Positions 8,283 to 16,562 of a stretch of DNA of 47,886 nucleotides are shown here, piece by piece. The translations under genes and the position numbers were made by a program. The notes below the pieces were generated by a model that saw only the letters and a list, made by a program, of their open reading frames with translations, was not told where the DNA came from and searched no databases. This DNA is from Aquirhabdus sp. (GTDB lineage Bacteria; Pseudomonadota; Gammaproteobacteria; Pseudomonadales; Moraxellaceae): NCBI GenBank assembly GCA_030149815.1, contig JASLHI010000030.1:1-47886 (forward strand), written 5' to 3'. Every line of letters starts with the position of its first letter. Position 1 is the stretch's first letter.

Positions 8283-9803
8283 ATGGCTGAATTACATCAT
8301 TTAAACATTCGTGAATTGTCTGCTGGACTAGCAAGCAAACAATTTTCATCAAAAGAACTCACACAACATTATCTGACACGCATTGATCGTATTGATCAAC
8401 AAGTCAACAGCTTCATTTCTGTCACCCATGATTTAGCACTGGCAAGCGCACAACAAGCTGACGATGCACGTGCAAATGGCTCGGCAGGTTTATTAACTGG
8501 GATTCCTATCGCCCATAAAGACATTTTTTGCACTCAAGGTGTGAAAACATCTTGCGGCTCAAAGATGCTCGATAACTTTATTGCACCTTACAACGCAACA
8601 GTGATTAGCCAATGTAATGCTGCGGGTCTGGTCATGTTAGGTAAAACCAATATGGACGAGTTCGCGATGGGTTCAAGCAGCGAAAGCTCATTCTATGGCG
8701 CGACGCATAATCCTTGGCAGCTTGGTCGTGTTCCAGGTGGTTCATCAGGTGGTTCTGCTGCTGCTGTTGCGGCTGATTTAGCTCCATTTGCCACTGCAAC
8801 CGATACAGGTGGCTCGATTCGCCAGCCTGCGGCGTTCTGCGGATTAACAGGTCTGAAACCAACCTACGGTCGTGTATCACGTTTCGGCATGATCGCCTAC
8901 GCTTCGAGCCTTGATCAAGGTGGTCCAATGGGTCGCAGTGCTGAAGATTGTGCTTACTTAATGCAAGTCATGGCTGGGCATGATGCCAAAGACTCCACCA
9001 GCGTCGATCAACCGATTGACGACTATGTGGCGGGTTTAGCAGCAACCAATGCAGCAGACAAGCCACTACAAGGTTTACGCATCGGGTTACCGCATGAATA
9101 CCTTAAAGATGGCTTGGACACTGATGTCAAAGCGCGTGTCGAAGAAGCTCTAAAAGTTCTCGAAAACTTAGGTGCGACTTTAGTCTGGATTAACCTCACC
9201 ACGACCGACTCAGCAATTCCTGCGTATTACTTGATTGCACCAGCCGAAGCGTCGAGCAATCTCTCTCGCTACGATGGTGTACGTTTTGGTCATCGCTGTG
9301 AAAATCCAAAAGACTTGATGGATTTGTACACACGTTCACGTACTGAGGGTTTTGGTGATGAAGTACAACGTCGTATTCTGGTTGGAACGTATGCGTTATC
9401 AGCTGGTTACTATGATGCGTATTATTTGAAAGCGCAGAAAGTCCGTCGTCTGATTCAAAATGACTTCATGAAAGCCTTTGAACAATGTGATGTCATCGCA
9501 GGGCCAACAGCTCCAACCGCTGCTTATGGCATTGGCGCGAAACAAGATCCTGTGGCGATGTATTTGGGTGACATTTACACCATCGCAGTGAACCTTGCAG
9601 GCTTACCAGCGATCAGTGCGCCTGTTGGTTTTGATACCAGCTATAGCGGTCAAGGCAGTGCGCCATTACCAGTTGGATTACAGCTGATTGGGCCTTATTG
9701 GTCAGAAAGCAAACTACTGAATATCATTCATCAATATCAACAGCATACGGATTGGCACACCAAACGCGCTCCACTTGCACTAGGTGAAGGAGTAACAGCA
9801 TGA
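8283..9803 (+). CDS. gatA: Asp-tRNA(Asn)/Glu-tRNA(Gln) amidotransferase subunit A
   Basis: GatA is the glutaminase subunit: it releases ammonia from glutamine and channels it to GatB. The 506-residue product belongs to the amidase-signature family. The Ser-cisSer-Lys triad is present: Lys in PIAHKDIF (about residue 80), cis-Ser in GGSSGGSAAAVA (about 155-166) and the nucleophile Ser in ATDTGGSIRQPA (about 174-185). The stop overlaps the gatB start by 4 bp (ATGA), indicating translational coupling. It supplies the indirect route to Asn-tRNA(Asn) and/or Gln-tRNA(Gln); the window does not show which. Confidence 0.97.
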   Translation: MAELHHLNIRELSAGLASKQFSSKELTQHYLTRIDRIDQQVNSFISVTHDLALASAQQADDARANGSAGLLTGIPIAHKDIFCTQGVKTSCGSKMLDNFIAPYNATVISQCNAAGLVMLGKTNMDEFAMGSSSESSFYGATHNPWQLGRVPGGSSGGSAAAVAADLAPFATATDTGGSIRQPAAFCGLTGLKPTYGRVSRFGMIAYASSLDQGGPMGRSAEDCAYLMQVMAGHDAKDSTSVDQPIDDYVAGLAATNAADKPLQGLRIGLPHEYLKDGLDTDVKARVEEALKVLENLGATLVWINLTTTDSAIPAYYLIAPAEASSNLSRYDGVRFGHRCENPKDLMDLYTRSRTEGFGDEVQRRILVGTYALSAGYYDAYYLKAQKVRRLIQNDFMKAFEQCDVIAGPTAPTAAYGIGAKQDPVAMYLGDIYTIAVNLAGLPAISAPVGFDTSYSGQGSAPLPVGLQLIGPYWSESKLLNIIHQYQQHTDWHTKRAPLALGEGVTA

Positions 9804-11257
9804 GCCAATTAGTCCATGGTTGGGAAGTTGTGATTGGCTTGGAAATCCATTGCCAGCTCAACACACAAAGTAAGATTTTTTCGGGTTCACCTACTGTATT
9901 TGGTGCTGAGCCAAACACGCAAGCGAGTTTAATTGACTTGGCATTACCAGGAACTTTGCCTGTGTTAAACCGCGAAGTGGTGAATAAAGCTGTGCGTTTT
10001 GGTTTGGGTATTGATGCGGAAATTTGCCGTGCCTCAGTGTTCGCACGTAAGAACTACTTCTACCCTGACCTACCAAAAGGCTACCAAATCAGCCAAATGG
10101 ATGACCCAATTGTCGGTAAAGGACATTTGGACATCGTCCTCGAAGATGGTTCAGTCAAACGTATTGGTGTGACACGTGCGCATTTAGAAGAAGATGCGGG
10201 CAAATCATTACATGAAGATTTTGCGGGCATGACTGGTATCGACCTCAATCGCGCTGGTACGCCATTACTTGAAATCGTCAGTGAACCTGATATGCGTTCA
10301 GCAGCCGAAGCCGTTGCGTATGTGAAAACCATTCACGCGCTGGTGCGTTGGCTCGGTATTAGTGATGGCAACATGGCAGAAGGTTCATTCCGCTGCGACT
10401 GTAACGTGTCAATTCGTAAACCGAATGCGCCTGAATACGGCACACGTTGTGAGTTGAAAAACATCAACTCGTTCCGTTTCATCGAGCGTGCGATCGAAGC
10501 TGAAGTTGAGCGTCAAATTGATGTCATCGAAGGTGGCGGGCGTGTGATTCAGCAAACACGCTTGTACGATCCAAACAAGAACGAAACCCGCGCCATGCGT
10601 AGCAAGGAAGAAGCCAACGATTACCGTTACTTCCCTGATCCAGATTTGTTGCCTGTGGTCATCAGCGAAGCACAAATTGAACAGATCCGCGCGGAACTGC
10701 CAGAATTACCAACAGCCCGTAAAAATCGTTTTATTGAGCAATATCAGCTCAGTGAATATGACGCACGCATCTTAAATGGTTCACGCGAACTGGCTGATTT
10801 CTACGAAGATGCAGTGAAAATTGCCAATATTAGCCAAGCTAAAATTGTCGCTAACTGGGTGATGGGTGATTTGCTTGGCGCACTCAATAAAGCTGAAAAA
10901 GAATTGGCGGACTCCCCTGTCACACCAACTCAACTCGGCGGTTTGGTCGCACGTATCGCGGACAACACCATCAGTGGCAAGATCGCTAAAGTGGTCTTTA
11001 CTGAGATGATGCAAGGCAATGGCGAATCTGCCGATGACATCATCGCAGCCAAAGGTCTCAAGCAAGAAACTGATACTGGCGCGATTGAGGCCATTATCAA
11101 AGAAGTCTTAGCAGCCAATGAAAAGATGGTTGAAGAGTATCGCGCTGGCAAAGAAAAGGCATTCAATGGTTTAGTCGGTCAAATCATGAAAGCCTCAAAA
11201 GGCAAAGCAAATCCAAGTCAAGTCAATGAGTTGTTGAAAAACTTGTTGAATGGATAA
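9800..11257 (+). CDS. gatB: Asp-tRNA(Asn)/Glu-tRNA(Gln) amidotransferase subunit B
   Basis: GatB activates the misacylated tRNA carboxylate with ATP and transfers the ammonia delivered by GatA. The 485-residue product begins WEVVIGLEIHCQLNT, the family signature. It shows the metal/ATP site region ARKNYFYPDLPKGYQISQ (about 76-93), RAGTPLLEIVSEPD (about 151-164) and GTRCELKNINSF. The C-terminal helical and YqeY-like tail domains (about 300-485) bind tRNA and end KANPSQVNELLKNLLNG. A strong terminator follows. Confidence 0.97.
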   Translation: MSQLVHGWEVVIGLEIHCQLNTQSKIFSGSPTVFGAEPNTQASLIDLALPGTLPVLNREVVNKAVRFGLGIDAEICRASVFARKNYFYPDLPKGYQISQMDDPIVGKGHLDIVLEDGSVKRIGVTRAHLEEDAGKSLHEDFAGMTGIDLNRAGTPLLEIVSEPDMRSAAEAVAYVKTIHALVRWLGISDGNMAEGSFRCDCNVSIRKPNAPEYGTRCELKNINSFRFIERAIEAEVERQIDVIEGGGRVIQQTRLYDPNKNETRAMRSKEEANDYRYFPDPDLLPVVISEAQIEQIRAELPELPTARKNRFIEQYQLSEYDARILNGSRELADFYEDAVKIANISQAKIVANWVMGDLLGALNKAEKELADSPVTPTQLGGLVARIADNTISGKIAKVVFTEMMQGNGESADDIIAAKGLKQETDTGAIEAIIKEVLAANEKMVEEYRAGKEKAFNGLVGQIMKASKGKANPSQVNELLKNLLNG

Positions 11258-11272
11258 GTGTTAGTTTGAAAT

Positions 11273-11311
11273 AAAAATGCCAGCGATCTTTTAAGATTTG
11301 CTGGCATTTTT
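11273..11311 (+). terminator. Rho-independent terminator of gatCAB
   Basis: Arms AAAAATGCCAGCGATCTT and AAGATTTGCTGGCATTTTT form a long stem with one mismatch, ending in a T-run. The A-run on the 5' side would let it work in both directions. Confidence 0.9.
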
Positions 11312-11334
11312 ATGTAATGTTCTCTCATAGTATA

Positions 11335-11363
11335 TTGTATACAAATGCATCAACATACTTAAT
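11335..11363 (+). promoter_or_regulatory. Candidate sigma-70 promoter of the 11381 gene
   Basis: TTGTAT (11335-11340), a 17-bp spacer and CTTAAT (11358-11363) fit a moderate promoter 18 bp before the start codon. The perfect palindrome GTATA-TTG-TATAC (11330-11342) overlaps the -35, where a repressor could act; that is inference. Confidence 0.4.
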
Positions 11364-11380
11364 ACATTACGAAGACTGAA

Positions 11381-12136
11381 ATGGAAAAAACAATTTTATT
11401 GCTTATTAAAATTTTTAAAGAAGAAGACGAACGTTTCGCAGACTCATTTTTAGAAAATGGAGAAATGTATTGCCAAACGTTAAACGCATTCAAAGCCATT
11501 GAAGATGATAATGTTAGAGGTGACAAATATGAAGGTGTAACACACTGGTTTCAACCTGAAGCTGTTGCTATCACGCTCTCAAGAACAATTGATGGATCAG
11601 TCTTCACCCACACCATTCCTTCGAATGACTTTGCGGCTCCAATAACTATAAGTACGACGGCATATGATCATCATAATATTTTCTGCATGTATGCGATTTC
11701 AATTAATGGATTTAGAAAAAGTTATGAATCAGAGGATGAAAGAAAAATCGTTGTGGCTGAGATAAATAAAGAAATTAAAGAACAAATCAAAATAGATTCA
11801 GAAACATCAAAATTTGGAAATCACGCTATAGTTATTTATAAAGTTGCTGAGTTTATTGACAAAATAAAAGCTTATGTAGATCTAAATAAAATTAAACTAC
11901 ATCACAAGCTAGTTAATTATTTTGATGAAAATTCTCATAATGGTATTTTCTATGATATAGACGCTATTTTTCATAAAACTCAAACCTATGATTTTCAAAA
12001 TGAGTATAGATTTGCTTTTGATATAAATAGTGATGGGCTTAGTAAAGTTATTAAAATTGGTGCACTAAAAGATCTTGCAATAAAAACGAAATTACAAGAT
12101 CTTGAACATCATTTAAGTATAAGCTTAAAAGAATAA
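11381..12136 (+). CDS. Hypothetical protein, possibly DUF2971-like
   Basis: A 251-residue soluble protein with no signal peptide or membrane segment, markedly richer in AT and lysine codons than its neighbours. The N-terminal section FADSFLENGEMYCQTLNAF followed by RGDKYEG (about 48-54), and a late motif YDFQNEYRFAF (about 207-217), recall DUF2971-type proteins. Those pair an N-terminal 'dP.EG' motif with a C-terminal 'E.EyR' motif and are often found in accessory DNA. This is motif memory, not an alignment. The gene sits alone between the gatB terminator and a convergent gene, with its own candidate promoter (GAAG Shine-Dalgarno, 6 nt spacing). Likely horizontally acquired; function unknown. 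Confidence 0.7.
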   Translation: MEKTILLLIKIFKEEDERFADSFLENGEMYCQTLNAFKAIEDDNVRGDKYEGVTHWFQPEAVAITLSRTIDGSVFTHTIPSNDFAAPITISTTAYDHHNIFCMYAISINGFRKSYESEDERKIVVAEINKEIKEQIKIDSETSKFGNHAIVIYKVAEFIDKIKAYVDLNKIKLHHKLVNYFDENSHNGIFYDIDAIFHKTQTYDFQNEYRFAFDINSDGLSKVIKIGALKDLAIKTKLQDLEHHLSISLKE

Positions 12137-12156
12137 ATAAAGACTCAACCGCAATC

Positions 12157-13875
12157 TCAACTCGGCACAGCCAAATTACTCCTCAACGCCAACTCATGTT
12201 CAGGTACTGGCATAGGTCTAGTCACACGATCATGCTTCCGCTCGGCATCAGGCCTCAGCATCTCATCCGAAAGCTCTGCAAATTCCGTCTGAAACGCTGC
12301 TAAAGTCCATTGCCCAAACAACGTATGACCGCCTTCGTAAGCCTGCTCCTGATACTCCTCTTGCGTCGTCACGTAACCCATATAATCATTGCAATACGTA
12401 CAAATCAGCACATGCTCGATACCTCGTTTTTGCAGACGAGCCTTCACCGTATCCAAAACACGTTTACCCGCAATCGTCGTAAACTCCCCCGGACAACACA
12501 CTAGCGCTAACTGACCTATCGTCACAATCTGCAAAGGCAATCGTGTTGCCACCAACGGACTTTCTTTAATTGCACCCGCATTGATTTGTCGCTTCAACTC
12601 ACCGATTAAAGGATCAACAATACTCGGCAAGACACCCTCCATAGGACGACCTAAAATCTGCTTACGCCCCGCTTCAAGCAAAATCGCCTTATCCCCTTGC
12701 GAAGCATATAAACGACGATAATAATCCACATCTTTAGAGCCACGCATAAACGGATTCAAGCGCAAACTCTTGACTGAATTTGCCAAAACCGTAATCGCCG
12801 TGATTAATACCGCAGGAGTTCCGGGTCCATCCACAGGCGTTCCCTGAAAAAAAGAAGCACCATGACAAGGATCACTTGTCCAAGCATTCGTTTGACCATT
12901 GGCAAACTCTGGAGCAGCATGGATTTGAGTGAGATCAACAAAACTTAAAATCGAATCAATTTCGCCATGAATCTGTTCTTCACGATTCTGCGATAAAGCG
13001 GATAACGCAAGATCACTCTGATAATACCCATTCTTTGCAGCATAGACGTATTCGGCTTCACCCTTAATTTTTTGACGGCGCTCCACATCACCTTTTCCAT
13101 GAAAATGTGGCGACACATCACCAGCCGTTGCTTGAGCAAAGATCGCTACAGAATCATCTATACCAGAATCGGCTAAAACCTGTTCTGCTTGAGCAGAGGC
13201 ATACCCTTTATTATCTCCATCATGACGACTTAGCGAGCTACCTAAACACGTCGCATGCACGCCAAACAGTGATAAAAAAGACTTTAACTCACCATCACGA
13301 CGGAAACTGAGTAAAGACATATTTCGATCTAAGGCAAGATGCGTTTCAGATTTAGCACGTCGAACTACATCAGGATTACGATTATAAGAAGCCAACGAGC
13401 GATTCCACGCAACAGGCGTTTCATCAGCAAACCGTGTCATCCCCACCCCAATTTCTGTAGGCGCAGCAGACTGCCATGCGGCAATAATCGCCTCAATACT
13501 CGCACTAACAACCGCCGCTAAATGCTCAGGAACAAATCCAGGGGTCGGCATGTTATACAGAGCCTCATACGAACATCCGCCCGGTGCAGAATGAGTATGA
13601 GTTGCCGTTAAAACAAATGATGATTCATGAAATGCACTCCCCATTTGCTCATGTAATACCTGACATATGCCTGTACGCATTGCGCCAGTCACACAGCCCA
13701 TATCAAGGCAACAAAAAATCAATGATTGTTCTTTATCATCTGCAACAAATAATGCGCGTGCAAAAAGTGGAGTTTGTTGGCTATACGCACGATGATGCCA
13801 CTGCCCATAACCAAACATCGCATAACCTTGAGGCTTAATGACTATTTCTTGTTTGCCCCATCCTGCTTGGTACAT
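12157..13875 (-). CDS. Neutral/alkaline ceramidase-like hydrolase
   Basis: A 572-residue member of the neutral ceramidase superfamily. Members with known activity hydrolyse the amide bond of N-acyl sphingosines using a zinc ion. The N-terminal domain opens AGWGKQEIVIKPQGYAMFGYG and has the zinc-site motif TATHTHSAPGG (about 90-100). GVHATCLG and QATAGDVSPHF are further conserved segments, and ICTYCNDYMGYVTTQEEY near the C-terminus is also typical. Unlike secreted ceramidases it has no signal peptide and seems to lack the C-terminal immunoglobulin-like domain, so it is probably cytosolic with another substrate. Start ATG 13875 has AGGA 7 nt upstream; the frame is open 23 codons further. It is monocistronic. 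Confidence 0.8.
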   Translation of the reverse strand: MYQAGWGKQEIVIKPQGYAMFGYGQWHHRAYSQQTPLFARALFVADDKEQSLIFCCLDMGCVTGAMRTGICQVLHEQMGSAFHESSFVLTATHTHSAPGGCSYEALYNMPTPGFVPEHLAAVVSASIEAIIAAWQSAAPTEIGVGMTRFADETPVAWNRSLASYNRNPDVVRRAKSETHLALDRNMSLLSFRRDGELKSFLSLFGVHATCLGSSLSRHDGDNKGYASAQAEQVLADSGIDDSVAIFAQATAGDVSPHFHGKGDVERRQKIKGEAEYVYAAKNGYYQSDLALSALSQNREEQIHGEIDSILSFVDLTQIHAAPEFANGQTNAWTSDPCHGASFFQGTPVDGPGTPAVLITAITVLANSVKSLRLNPFMRGSKDVDYYRRLYASQGDKAILLEAGRKQILGRPMEGVLPSIVDPLIGELKRQINAGAIKESPLVATRLPLQIVTIGQLALVCCPGEFTTIAGKRVLDTVKARLQKRGIEHVLICTYCNDYMGYVTTQEEYQEQAYEGGHTLFGQWTLAAFQTEFAELSDEMLRPDAERKHDRVTRPMPVPEHELALRSNLAVPS

Positions 13876-14099
13876 AACACATTCCTTTTTAATGATTTTA
13901 TTTGTGTGGCAACATTCAACAAAATACTGCTGAAAACCTAGCACTCACATGCATAGAAGTCAATTTAAGACTTTTCTTAATATACGTTAACTCAATGAAA
14001 TATTTAATTGTTGCCTAATCAAAATTCTGATACAGACAGTTTAGGAAAAGCAATGCTAAGATTAGGTAAATGACATCATCGACATTAAGGTCAATTCCA

Positions 14100-14468
14100 T
14101 TGAAAAAAATTACACAGACTTCATCCGCGATTGTTATGATCGTAGCAACAGCATTATTAGCAGGTTGTTCTCGCGAACCATCAGAAAGTAATATTAAAGA
14201 TGCATACACCCATGAAGTTGATCAAACAAATAATCTCACGCGTAAATTTGGTGGCGATCAAATGGCCATTAAGGTGAATGACCTTAAAAAAATCGACTGC
14301 AAAGAATCAGAGATTAAAGGGCAATTCGACTGCAAAGTGGATATTGATTTAACCTTGCCACTCATTGGTCAGCATGAACAAAAAACAACGCTCACACTCA
14401 CCAAAGGTGATCTGGGCAATGGTCAACAAGGTTGGATCGTTGTGCGTGGTGCAGCTCACTTTAGCTAA
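14100..14468 (+). CDS. Small lipoprotein of unknown function
   Basis: The 122-residue product carries a lipoprotein signal peptide: KKITQTSS, a hydrophobic core and lipobox LLAGC (Cys at about residue 23). The mature part of about 100 residues has two cysteines (IDCKES and FDCKVD) 13 residues apart, which may form a disulfide. The remainder, with LPLIGQHEQKTTLTLTKGD and GWIVVRG, looks beta-stranded. I prefer the TTG start at 14100, which gives a standard signal peptide and has AAGG upstream; an ATG at 14070 would add ten polar residues. It is convergent with the DJ-1-like gene. No family assigned. Confidence 0.75.
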   Translation: MKKITQTSSAIVMIVATALLAGCSREPSESNIKDAYTHEVDQTNNLTRKFGGDQMAIKVNDLKKIDCKESEIKGQFDCKVDIDLTLPLIGQHEQKTTLTLTKGDLGNGQQGWIVVRGAAHFS

Positions 14469-14489
14469 CTTTACATAAATGAAAATAGG

Positions 14490-15374
14490 CTAAGATGCTT
14501 GCAGTCGTCGTGCGAAAGCCAGCGCAAACTGATGAGCATCTCCAGGCCAACGCGCCGAAATATAATTTCCATCTTCAACGATAAATGACGCCCGAGCATC
14601 ATCAACACGGTCTCGAAAAAGCCCACTGTCCTTTCTGAAGAAATAAGGAGTCTTTAGAGTCACATCCTGAAAATCTTCTGGTTGAGCTAACGCGCGAGTG
14701 ACTTCAGCTTGAACACTCCAATAACCAACTGGATCACCCTGCTTTTCTTTATACGTTCGATAATAATCCGCATCCCAAACTCGACCTAAAAACTTCATCA
14801 GTAGTGAAGCGGTATGCTCCATTTTCCAAGTCAATGCTGTCGTTTTACGTCCGTACAGAACAGAATTACCAGTAGAAGGTGAAATACTTCTTGCTGCTAA
14901 AACCACACCATGACAAATTGCTGCGGTAGGTTTACCTGAATCAAAAAAAGCACCAACAAAATCCTGCAAAGTTTTACTTTCTAAAAAAGCCCGCATGCCA
15001 CGCGCACGATGTCCACCAGGTAACAATAGACCGTCATAATCTTCGACTCGTAGATCACTATATTTGAATGGTGTTAGAAATGCAGGATCTTTAGTCAAAA
15101 CCGCATATGCACTACGTGCACGATGATCGGCGCGGAGCATCAAGCCAACGAGCTTCGCTTTTTTCAATACTGGAATTTTGCCCCATAGATCAAGCTCTTC
15201 ACCAGTCACCATGAATGCATCCGCTGCTGCAGAACCGCCGTCTGGCGTTGCAAAGATAACCTTATATCCAAGATCAGTTAGCACTTTCCACGGCACCGCG
15301 ACTTCGGTCGGATCAAAATCTTGATTTGGAATCGGAATGATGACAACTTTCTGACGCGGATTATGATTCATCAT
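14490..15374 (-). CDS. DJ-1/PfpI-type glutamine amidotransferase-like protein
   Basis: A 294-residue class I glutamine-amidotransferase-fold protein of the DJ-1/PfpI type. It shows an N-terminal Rossmann strand (KVVIIPIPNQDFDPTEVAVP), GYKVIFATPDGG, DYDGLLLPGGH (about 113-123) and the nucleophile elbow AAICHGVVLAA with the catalytic-type Cys at about 154. It is longer than canonical PfpI (about 170) because of an insertion (LWGKIPVLKKAKLVGLMLRAD) and a C-terminal YISARWPGDAHQFALAFARRL. Relatives act as protein/glyoxal deglycases, chaperones or proteases; which applies here is not evident. Two ATG codons in a row form the start. It follows the glycan cluster on the same strand after 124 bp, but its function appears unrelated. 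Confidence 0.8.
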   Translation of the reverse strand: MMNHNPRQKVVIIPIPNQDFDPTEVAVPWKVLTDLGYKVIFATPDGGSAAADAFMVTGEELDLWGKIPVLKKAKLVGLMLRADHRARSAYAVLTKDPAFLTPFKYSDLRVEDYDGLLLPGGHRARGMRAFLESKTLQDFVGAFFDSGKPTAAICHGVVLAARSISPSTGNSVLYGRKTTALTWKMEHTASLLMKFLGRVWDADYYRTYKEKQGDPVGYWSVQAEVTRALAQPEDFQDVTLKTPYFFRKDSGLFRDRVDDARASFIVEDGNYISARWPGDAHQFALAFARRLQAS

Positions 15375-15498
15375 GGCGCTCTTAATTGATTAGGAACTGA
15401 TAATAAGAATACATGAGCGAATAATGTCTTTGCTTTACGTAGACATCGTTCAACACAAGTATTCTCTCACCACACCATAATTCACTTTGTCAGAAAGC

Positions 15499-16527
15499 TT
15501 ACTTTGTAGGCAAAATACTACGGTAAGCAGCTATTGTTTTTGTAATGACAGCGTCTAGCGTCAGATTCTCTTGCGCATTTTTCCAAATGGGTTCCATTGC
15601 ACAACGCCACTCATCCATATGGGTATTTGCCCAAAGCATTTTTTCACCAAGCGCCTTCACATCACCGACGGGCACAATATATTCTGCGGGTAAAAACTCT
15701 GAAACCATACCCACATCAGTCGCCATCACAGGCACTCGCGCGAGTAAAGCTTCGACCATGGTGTATGGCCCACCTTCGTTACGAGAAGAAATAACCAGCG
15801 CATCAGCAACCGCCAATAGTCTTTGTGAATTTTCCTGATACCCCGCAAAAACGACATTCGCATTGCTCTTTTTCGCTTGATTCGCCAGATCTTTATTTAA
15901 TGGACCATCACCAACGATCACAACTTGCAAATCTCGGTCAGTAATCGCTTCAATTAACAAATCAAAACCTTTAGCCTCAACCAGTCGTCCTACAGCCAGC
16001 CAAATCGGTTTAGAGGCATCCAAACCAAAATGATCAACCAAATACGCCCGCCCCTCTGCTACTGGTTCAGGTGGCGTGATCCCATTATGAATTACGGTGA
16101 CGGGCGCATGCTTGATCAAAGGCACTAATCGACCGCTCACCACGATGACACGATCAAAAGTCTCATACATTGCTGTACTGTCTTTCTGATTATGCAAAGT
16201 CGCAATATAACCAACTTTGAACTTTAACCAAGGACGTAATCGTGCGACAAGTAGTGCAGCTTTATTCGCTTGGGTATGAATGATATCGGGCTGTAACATT
16301 TTAAATATTTGTAATAACTGCCAATATAAGCGTGGTGACCAACGCGGTTGATCGAAATCAACAACGACCACATTTACAGAGGGTGCGAAACTATTTTGAA
16401 GAATCGAATGAACAATCACAGTCACTTTATGCTGTAAGCTCAACATATTACTCAGTTCAATAACGTGTTTTTCTAACCCACCATTATCCCAACTCGCAAC
16501 AATCTGACAAATATGCATATTCTTCAT
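15499..16527 (-). CDS. GT4-family glycosyltransferase, outer-core cluster
   Basis: A 342-residue GT-B fold glycosyltransferase. It shows the N-terminal acceptor-domain signature HICQIVASWDNGGLEKHVIEL (about 4-24, with the GG...H pattern), a donor domain beginning WLAVGRLVEAKGFDLLIEAI, and the retaining EX7E motif in SRNEGGPYTMVEALLARVPV (about 248-267). There is no signal peptide, so it is a cytoplasmic or peripheral membrane enzyme that would add a sugar from a nucleotide-sugar to the growing LPS core. Donor and acceptor cannot be read from sequence. ATG codons at 16527 and 16518 are both possible. It is the last gene of the eight-gene cluster, 35 bp after the preceding GT4 gene. Confidence 0.88.
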   Translation of the reverse strand: MKNMHICQIVASWDNGGLEKHVIELSNMLSLQHKVTVIVHSILQNSFAPSVNVVVVDFDQPRWSPRLYWQLLQIFKMLQPDIIHTQANKAALLVARLRPWLKFKVGYIATLHNQKDSTAMYETFDRVIVVSGRLVPLIKHAPVTVIHNGITPPEPVAEGRAYLVDHFGLDASKPIWLAVGRLVEAKGFDLLIEAITDRDLQVVIVGDGPLNKDLANQAKKSNANVVFAGYQENSQRLLAVADALVISSRNEGGPYTMVEALLARVPVMATDVGMVSEFLPAEYIVPVGDVKALGEKMLWANTHMDEWRCAMEPIWKNAQENLTLDAVITKTIAAYRSILPTK

Positions 16528-16562
16528 CCAATGAAATAAAGCTGTTGTTGCAAAAACTGATG

